Shown here: in pieces, positions 7,317 through 11,014 of the stretch
Layout: the number at the start of each line of letters is the position of its first letter
Position numbering within the stretch: position 1 is the stretch's first letter
Assembly: GCF_000373985.1 (NCBI RefSeq)
Contig: NZ_KB892911.1
Span: forward strand, 1 to 11,014
DNA: 11,014 nt
Direction: 5' to 3'
Source of the DNA: Desulfobacter curvatus DSM 3379
GTDB taxonomy: Bacteria; Desulfobacterota; Desulfobacteria; Desulfobacterales; Desulfobacteraceae
The notes under the pieces: model-generated
Told to the model about the DNA's origin: nothing
Seen by the model: the letters and a program-made list of their open reading frames with translations, nothing else
The model's database searches: none
Translations under genes and position numbers: made by a program

Positions 7317-8144
7317 ATGGAAGCATTAAAAGAAATTGATGCAAATGAACCCTATGAAATCGACCTGCCTGCGGATGTTGCATTGGATTGTAAAGCCGAG
7401 CAGATTTTTTACGGTGATTTCCTTGCCGTCCGGGACAGTCATGTACCCATAAAAAGAAACCAGATCACCGGTTTTATCGGGCCGTCCGGTTGCGGTAAAA
7501 GTACGGTGCTTAAAAGTATCAACCGCATGAATGATCTGATTCGGGGATTCCGGTTTGTAGGTGATGTCCATTTCCACGGGATCAATATCTATGCCGGCAA
7601 TATCGACCCTGTGTCGGTTCGCCGGAATATCGGCATGGTGTTCCAGCAACCCAACCCGTTTTCAATGTCCATCTTTGACAATGTGGCCTTTGGCCTGCGC
7701 TTGAACCGGTATAAAGGCAACATGCACGAAAAGGTAGAAAAGGCGCTTCGAGGCGCAGCCCTGTGGAAAGAGGTTAAGGACAAGCTTAAAAACAACGGCC
7801 TGTCCCTTTCCGGCGGCCAGCAGCAGCGCTTGTGCATTGCAAGGGCCATTGCCACAGAACCCCGGGTTCTTCTTATGGACGAACCCTGTTCCGCACTTGA
7901 TCCCATTGCCACCCGCCAGATCGAAGAACTGATGGTGGAGCTGAAAAAACAGTTTACCGTTGCCATCGTAACCCACAATATGCAACAGGCTGTCCGTGTG
8001 GCGGACCAGACAGCCTTTTTTTCCGTGGACATCTCCAAGGGAGGCCGTACCGGCTACCTTGTTGAAATGGGCCCTACCAAGGAATTGTTTGAAAATCCCC
8101 AGGAAGAACTGACTAAAGAATATCTGCACGGCGAGTTCTCCTGA
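7317..8144 (+). CDS. pstB: phosphate ABC transporter ATP-binding protein PstB
   Basis: This 275-residue ATPase powers phosphate import from the cytoplasmic face of PstCA. All ABC motifs are intact: Walker A GPSGCGKST (55-63), Q-loop FQQPNPF around Q110, signature LSGGQ (164-168), Walker B VLLMDEP (184-190) and switch His220 in THN. The PstB-type C-terminus ends in TKEYLHGEFS. The start ATG has GGAG 12 bases upstream, a rather long gap, but no better start exists nearby. Expression may be separately tuned by the structured leader just upstream. A 16-bp terminator follows, so no phoU is co-transcribed here. Confidence 0.95.
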   Translation: MEALKEIDANEPYEIDLPADVALDCKAEQIFYGDFLAVRDSHVPIKRNQITGFIGPSGCGKSTVLKSINRMNDLIRGFRFVGDVHFHGINIYAGNIDPVSVRRNIGMVFQQPNPFSMSIFDNVAFGLRLNRYKGNMHEKVEKALRGAALWKEVKDKLKNNGLSLSGGQQQRLCIARAIATEPRVLLMDEPCSALDPIATRQIEELMVELKKQFTVAIVTHNMQQAVRVADQTAFFSVDISKGGRTGYLVEMGPTKELFENPQEELTKEYLHGEFS

Positions 8145-8171
8145 TCCGACTCCTTTTGCACTCTTAAGCGT

Positions 8172-8206
8172 AAAACCCCTTGAAAAGATGCTTTTCAAGG
8201 GGTTTT
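8172..8206. terminator. strong intrinsic terminator after pstB
   Basis: AAAACCCCTTGAAAAG (8172-8187) and its exact complement (8191-8206) form a 16-bp stem with loop ATG, with the T-run included in the 3' arm (GGGGTTTTT). The A-run on the other side means it could work in both directions. It ends the pstSCAB operon. Confidence 0.9.
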
Positions 8207-8357
8207 TAATTCCGAGCCGCTACATTTAATGACTGGCATAGTTGTCAATATGTTATTACTTTTTTTATCTAATAATTGGATAATTAATTATCGAATACCA
8301 CTCCCTCCCTCACCTATATAAAATCATAACATCCTGTATATAAAGAGATTTTGATAA

Positions 8358-8373
8358 TGGTATGTATATTGCA
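8358..8373 (+). promoter_or_regulatory. sigma-54 (RpoN) type -24/-12 promoter
   Basis: TGGTATGTATATTGCA matches the TGGCAC-N5-TTGCA pattern, with GG and GC separated by exactly 10 bases. It starts 70 bases before the small PEP-CTERM-like gene, so a transcript would begin near 8384 with a leader of about 45 bases. PEP-CTERM genes are often driven by sigma-54 with the PrsK/PrsR two-component system, which agrees with the gene found here. No activator site was identified in the AT-rich 8220-8340. Confidence 0.65.
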
Positions 8374-8427
8374 TATAGAACAATTAGTAAGAATAATAAA
8401 TTTAAGATTTAAGCCGGGAGGTTAAAG

Positions 8428-8598
8428 TTGAAAACAGCACTTTGTTTTATTATTGTAACAGCCTGTATCCTTACATCCTCGTTCGCATTTGCAGATATCA
8501 TTTCTTCTTATACCCGGACAAGTTTTAATTTTGTTTCTATGATAGGCTTAGGACTTTGTCTTCTGGGTCTTGCAAGGTTCGGCAGGAAGATTACCTAA
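8428..8598 (+). CDS. small PEP-CTERM-like secreted peptide (56 aa)
   Basis: A 56-residue frame starts at TTG (8428) with a strong GGGAGG site 7 bases upstream. Residues 1-22 form a signal peptide (Lys then a hydrophobic core, ending SSFAFA). Only about 12 polar residues follow, and then a hydrophobic segment FVSMIGLGLCLLGLARF with a basic tail (GRK). This C-terminal pattern, glycine/leucine-rich helix plus Arg/Lys, is that of PEP-CTERM sorting signals cut by exosortase, though the Pro-Glu-Pro motif itself is absent. The sigma-54 promoter upstream fits PEP-CTERM regulation. With so little between signal and anchor, it may be a minimal surface peptide or the remnant of a larger protein. No exosortase is in the window. 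Confidence 0.55.
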   Translation: MKTALCFIIVTACILTSSFAFADIISSYTRTSFNFVSMIGLGLCLLGLARFGRKIT

Positions 8599-8646
8599 AG
8601 CCGATGTAATCAGTTGAGTTGTGCCCGTTGGAAGCGGGTGTTTCAT

Positions 8647-8744
8647 ATAACAGCCATGGGCTGACCTGGTTTTCACCGTGGTTCAGCCCACAACGAAAGT
8701 TGAAAGATCTGTGTAGATTACACAGACTTTCTTATGAAAAAGGA
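8647..8744 (+). promoter_or_regulatory. structured leader, copy B of the pstB-leader element
   Basis: This is homologous to 7201-7304, in the same orientation, and again directly ahead of a ribosome site and start codon. Conserved blocks are ATAACAGCC, TGGGCTGA, TTCAGCC, AAGATCTGTGT and TTACACAGACTTTCTTAT, then AAAAGG. First hairpin: GGGCTGA-CC (8658-8666) pairs with GG-T-TCAGCCC (8680-8689). Second hairpin: TCTGTGT (8708-8714) pairs with ACACAGA (8720-8726), with loop AGATT against TGCTT in copy A. Loops and linkers vary while stems persist. It begins 48 bases after the PEP-CTERM-like gene, and no strong terminator separates them. Confidence 0.6.
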
Positions 8745-8757
8745 AAATGCAGACAAA

Positions 8758-8897
8758 ATGAATACAAAAAGGTCCGAATCAGACCCGGAGAAAATATAAA
8801 TTTTCATGGCTGGATTGGCAAACTATACGTCGGCGTTTTCGTTGACACAAAAGATCTAATCTTTAATATCAGTGAGATGGAGGTGTCATGGAAATAA
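8758..8897 (+). pseudogene. small gene of unknown function, apparent -1 frameshift in an A-run
   Basis: As read, ATG at 8758 gives only 13 codons. The frame that runs to the stop at 8895-8897 is open through the second half (VRIRPGENINFHGWIGKLYV and on to SEMEVSWK), but upstream it continues through the structured leader and has only a TTG start at 8619. Adding one base to the A5 run at 8766-8770 joins ATG 8758 to that frame and gives a coherent 46-residue protein beginning MNTKKVRIRPGENINF. So this is a sequencing error, a true frameshift, or slippage control. The end overlaps the next start codon by 10 bases, which suggests an operon of two small genes. No family is recognised. Confidence 0.45.
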
Positions 8898-9181
8898 CAA
8901 AAGAGCAAGTTGACCATATCTTTAAACAGACCAAAAACACGGAAGAAGCCTTGATTGCTCTTTATAAACTTATTCTGCCAGACTGGGAACAAATCAAAAC
9001 ATCAAAAGGTTTTCCGCTGATCGGTAAAGACGGTTGGCTGTATATCTGCAAATGTTTTATCAGATTAAGCAAACCTACAGATAACGGTTTCCCCGGATTA
9101 TGGCTTAACAAAGGTTTTGGCAGTAGCGATTATCTGCCAATGTGGACGGTTGATTTAAACCATTTTTATCCGATTTATTAA
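8888..9181 (+). CDS. small protein of unknown function (97 aa)
   Basis: This 97-residue soluble protein has a start at 8888 preceded by GGAGG at the ideal distance (8880-8884) and overlaps the end of the previous small gene. The sequence begins MEITKEQVDHIFKQTKNTEEALIALYKLILPDWEQI, then has GFPLIGKDGWLYICKCFIRLSK and ends PGLWLNKGFGSSDYLPMWTVDLNHFYPIY. It is rich in tryptophan and aromatic residues, with no signal peptide or membrane helix. I do not recognise the family. Being downstream of the repeated leader, it may share regulation with pstB. The overlapping two-gene layout with small products is compatible with a toxin-antitoxin pair, but nothing in the sequence proves it. Confidence 0.7.
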   Translation: MEITKEQVDHIFKQTKNTEEALIALYKLILPDWEQIKTSKGFPLIGKDGWLYICKCFIRLSKPTDNGFPGLWLNKGFGSSDYLPMWTVDLNHFYPIY

Positions 9182-9342
9182 AAATGACCAGAGGAGCATA
9201 AAATTCCTTTGGTGTAACGAGTCCCCCCCCCCACACAGCAAAACCGATGGAATTAAGCAATAGTCAGTGGGATTAATTCCTTGCGCACTCAGGTGAACAA
9301 AGCGTAACAGGAAGAATAAAACTCATATCTGCGATATTAGAG
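9182..9342. other. intergenic stretch with a C10 run, nothing recognised
   Basis: No gene is seen. A run of ten C residues (9223-9232) is unusual for the region and is a likely site of length error or slippage. GGAATTAA...TTAATTCC near 9248-9281 is a widely spaced inverted repeat. The rest of the 318-bp gap before the tRNA holds two terminators, listed separately. Confidence 0.4.
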
Positions 9343-9371
9343 ACAGCGCTTTCCGGCGCTGTTTTCTTTTT
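9343..9371 (+). terminator. intrinsic terminator
   Basis: ACAGCGC (9343-9349) pairs with GCGCTGT (9356-9362) around a 6-base loop and runs into TTTCTTTTT. It would end plus-strand transcription of the small gene pair, about 160 bases after the last stop codon. Confidence 0.8.
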
Positions 9372-9447
9372 GTGCTTCGTCTATGTTCAATAAATAAAAT
9401 GGGGTGCATTTTACGCCCGATTTTTATCAAAAAACAGAGCAATAAAG

Positions 9448-9480
9448 AAAAAAGCGTTTTCAGCAAAATGCAAAAAACGC
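9448..9480 (-). terminator. intrinsic terminator of tRNA-Thr
   Basis: On the minus strand GCGTTTT (9480-9474) pairs with AAAACGC (9460-9454) and is followed by TTTTTTC. It lies 20 bases beyond the tRNA 3' end. Confidence 0.7.
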
Positions 9481-9499
9481 CTGATAGCCTTGGTTTTAT

Positions 9500-9575
9500 T
9501 GGAGCCGGCGCGCGGATTCGAACCGCGGGCTTTCTCATTACGAGTGAGATACTCTACCAACTGAGTTACGCCGGC
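9500..9575 (-). tRNA. tRNA-Thr(CGU)
   Basis: This is a complete 76-base cloverleaf. The acceptor stem GCCGGCG/CGCCGGC is perfect; the D-arm is ACTC-AGTTGGTA-GAGT. The anticodon stem TCTCA/TGAGA holds loop CTCGTAA with anticodon CGT, reading threonine codon ACG. The T-arm CGCGG-TTCGAAT-CCGCG is perfect, the discriminator is T, and the 3' CCA is encoded (9500-9502). It has its own promoter and terminator. No second copy of its 3' end is visible, so I see no island scar at this tRNA within the window. Confidence 0.95.
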
Positions 9576-9591
9576 TTTTCAACGTAAACAC

Positions 9592-9620
9592 TATATATCA
9601 GGGCTTCCAGTGATTTTCAA
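9592..9620 (-). promoter_or_regulatory. sigma-70 promoter of tRNA-Thr
   Basis: On the minus strand TTGAAA (9620-9615) and TATATA (9597-9592) are separated by 17 bases. The start of transcription would fall about 10 bases before the tRNA. Confidence 0.6.
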
Positions 9621-9854
9621 TCAAAAAAGTATATCCCGCAAAGTGGCGCAATATAGACTATTTTTCCTGTGTATGCGGGAAAGATGCGGGAAAAAATTGT
9701 GACAACCCCATCCTCGTCCCATCTTTAGTTTAATTCCATACTTGGGAGTCGAACTAAACAAACACCAGTTGAATGCCTGTAGAGCCAAATCAATTTTATA
9801 TTAAATTTATTCTTGCCTTTCGTTGTCAGGAATGGTTAATCTTCAAATAAGCTG
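9621..9854. other. AT-rich gap between tRNA-Thr and the AvcD-like gene
   Basis: No gene is seen. TGCGGGAAA occurs twice in tandem (9674-9682 and 9685-9693), and CCCGCA (its complement) occurs once around 9635. This cluster resembles recombinase or regulator sites but has no assignable owner. Base composition shifts from the core to AT-rich here, so the accessory flank probably begins in this gap. Confidence 0.4.
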
Positions 9855-9935
9855 AGTCTAAACTTAAAGAAAATTTATCCAGCGCTTACGAAATATGAAT
9901 AATCTTCATATGAACAAACATATCTTATTTAGACT
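9855..9935 (+). ncRNA. structured region upstream of avcD-like gene, candidate AvcI-type antitoxin RNA
   Basis: AGTCTAAA (9855-9862) and TTTAGACT (9928-9935) are perfect inverted repeats enclosing 65 bases. Inside, ATATGAA (9893-9899) and TTCATAT (9905-9911) form a second perfect hairpin with loop TAATC. In known AvcID systems a small RNA gene lies immediately upstream of the deaminase gene and inhibits the enzyme until phage infection. The position and structure fit that layout, but no sequence match can be claimed, the ends of a transcript are unknown and no promoter was identified. AT-rich DNA can form such repeats by chance. Confidence 0.3.
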
Positions 9936-9971
9936 GCTATCCACATCCTTTAATAAAATAAGGATATAAAC

Positions 9972-10937
9972 ATGAAGAAGTATCTAAATTTAATTATTGC
10001 TCTATCAGGACCGCATGGCGCTGGGTGTAGCTCCCTTGCGGATGATCTTGAAAAAATCGTCAATAATTGGCCTGGTTGTTGCGCAATTAGAATACATGTA
10101 GCGGATTTAATAGAACGATATTACCATCTAATAGTCAATGAGGCTCTATCTGTAAACAAAGATAGTCAGCCTCAAAGAAGACAAGGCTTGCAAGAAGCTG
10201 GTACAAAAATGAGGAGAAAAGATCCTGAGAGTATTGGGAAAATTATTTCTACAGAAATTTATCACAGCGGGCTTAAGTTTGAAGAAAAACAAGACCAAAA
10301 TATTAATACAATAGTTTTTATCGTTGATAGCCTTAAAAACAAATACGAATTAGAACTACTCAGAAAAACATATGGACAGGAATTCTATTTTGTTTTCGTA
10401 CATGCCGATAAGGAAGGGCGATGGCGAAGGTTAATCGATTATAAATCATGGGATAAAAATGATAGAGTTGAATTTGAACAAAGGGATCAAATTGATCAAG
10501 AAGAAAAAATATTCGACCCAACGGTTAAAGCCTTTGGACAGCAGGTGCAAAAATTATCATCCAAAGCGGATTATTACATTGTTAACAACACTAATCGTGA
10601 AGACCTAAAAGAAGACGGACAAAGGCTCATTGATTTGCTTTTTGGCAGTGACAGTAATCAGCCGACTTTCCATGAGAGAAATATGCATATTGCCTATTCA
10701 GCCTCTAATTCTTCATTTTGTCTCAGCCGACAGGTTGGTGCAGCCATAGTTGATCAAAATGGAAACATTCTGGGTGTCGGGCATAATGATGTCCCAAAAG
10801 CCATGGGAGGCTTATATACTAATGGTGATGTTGATGATAGACGATGTTTTGCTGTGGGCGACAGACGTTGTATTAATGACACAAATAAAGAAGAACGCTA
10901 TGATTTGTTATTAAAAAATAGGCTATGTTCCCTTTAA
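9972..10937 (+). pseudogene. AvcD-like anti-phage dCTP/dCMP deaminase, cut by IS in the deaminase domain
   Basis: The reading frame is 321 codons, starting at 9972 with AAGGAT upstream. Residues 1-225 form a P-loop domain with SGPHGAGCSS at 12-21; a Cys in place of the usual Lys of Walker A is a feature I associate with AvcD-type deaminases. From about 232 a deoxycytidylate-deaminase domain begins (HERNMHIAYSASNSSFCLSRQVGAAIV, then GHNDVPKAMGG). The zinc-binding H-A-E and PCxxC motifs expected further on are missing because an IS1595 copy interrupts the gene: native coding ends at N316 and the last five residues (RLCSL) come from the IS. In intact systems the enzyme depletes dCTP/dCMP during phage infection. 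This copy should lack deaminase activity. The gene is AT-rich compared with the core. Confidence 0.7.
10913..10920 (+). repeat. putative 8-bp IS target duplication (inner copy)
   Basis: AAAAAATA directly abuts the IS terminus. It differs from the left copy's AAAAAGAA, as expected for two separate insertions into A-rich targets. The partner copy would lie beyond the right edge. Confidence 0.35.
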
Positions 10938-11014
10938 ATGTTGAAACTCAATAAATGATTTCTATCTTTTGGATATACTCCAAGAAGGAGGAAATCATGA
11001 AAAATAAAGACTTT
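10921..11014 (+). mobile_element. IS1595-family insertion sequence, right copy, partial
   Basis: The 94 bases to the window end are the exact reverse complement of 172-265. They contain the IS terminus GGCTATGTTCCC, the untranslated leader, the AAGGAGG ribosome site and the first transposase codons. The element continues past the window. It is inserted in the deaminase domain of the AvcD-like gene. Confidence 0.85.
10997..11014 (+). CDS. IS1595-family transposase, first six codons (runs off window)
   Basis: ATG at 10997 with AAGGAGG upstream encodes MKNKDF, identical to the start of the transposase on the minus strand at 189. Only the start is visible. The identification depends on the left copy. 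Confidence 0.75.

Noticed and set aside
9223..9232. C10 homopolymer as a phase-variation tract
   Set aside because: It lies between genes and not near a start codon or promoter; more likely a sequencing or slippage curiosity.
9323..9587. 71-codon frames overlapping tRNA-Thr on both strands
   Set aside because: Both run through the tRNA gene or its terminator; non-coding.

Overview
The window reads as a piece of a mesophilic, marine-type sulfate-reducing deltaproteobacterium (Desulfobacteraceae-like). This is inferred from the style of the Pst proteins, the moderate GC of the central genes, a sigma-54 promoter beside a PEP-CTERM-like peptide, and a COG2108-like radical SAM protein. No marker gene is present, so the taxonomy is only a guess. 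A backbone core (about 1.2-9.6 kb) lies between two AT-rich accessory flanks, and each flank ends in the same insertion sequence.

Left flank (1-1193). The window opens inside an IS1595-type element (1-265) whose transposase reads leftwards. It has cut off the 3' end of an AbiGi-like phage-resistance gene (minus strand). Directly upstream of that gene is a 60-bp integron attC-like site (717-776), followed by what looks like the tail of another cassette gene, so the AbiGi gene seems to be a gene cassette. At 1147-1193 is the 3' half of a tRNA-Pro(UGG) gene without its 5' half. This is the usual scar of a tyrosine-recombinase island, and its polarity places the island to the left.

Core (1194-9620). 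After about 600 bp without a convincing gene come a radical SAM protein and a Fic-fold protein lacking the catalytic histidine. A pstS-pstC-pstA-pstB phosphate uptake operon follows, with a Pho-box-like repeat before pstS, a stem-loop between pstS and pstC, and a strong terminator after pstB. phoU is not present. Beyond the terminator, a sigma-54 promoter precedes a 56-residue PEP-CTERM-like peptide. Then comes a second copy of the structured leader that sits between pstA and pstB, here in front of two small unrecognised genes, the first probably frameshifted. A terminator and a complete tRNA-Thr(CGU) gene (minus strand) close the core.

Right flank (9621-11014). An AvcD-like protein (P-loop domain plus dCMP/dCTP-deaminase domain, an anti-phage enzyme family) is preceded by a structured intergenic region that could hold its RNA antitoxin. 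Its deaminase domain is cut before the expected catalytic motifs by a second IS copy. That copy is identical over the visible 94 bp and inverted relative to the first.

Themes: two defence-type genes broken by the same IS, a tRNA-associated island edge with an integron cassette, and a repeated cis-regulatory leader that may couple pstB with an uncharacterised small gene pair.
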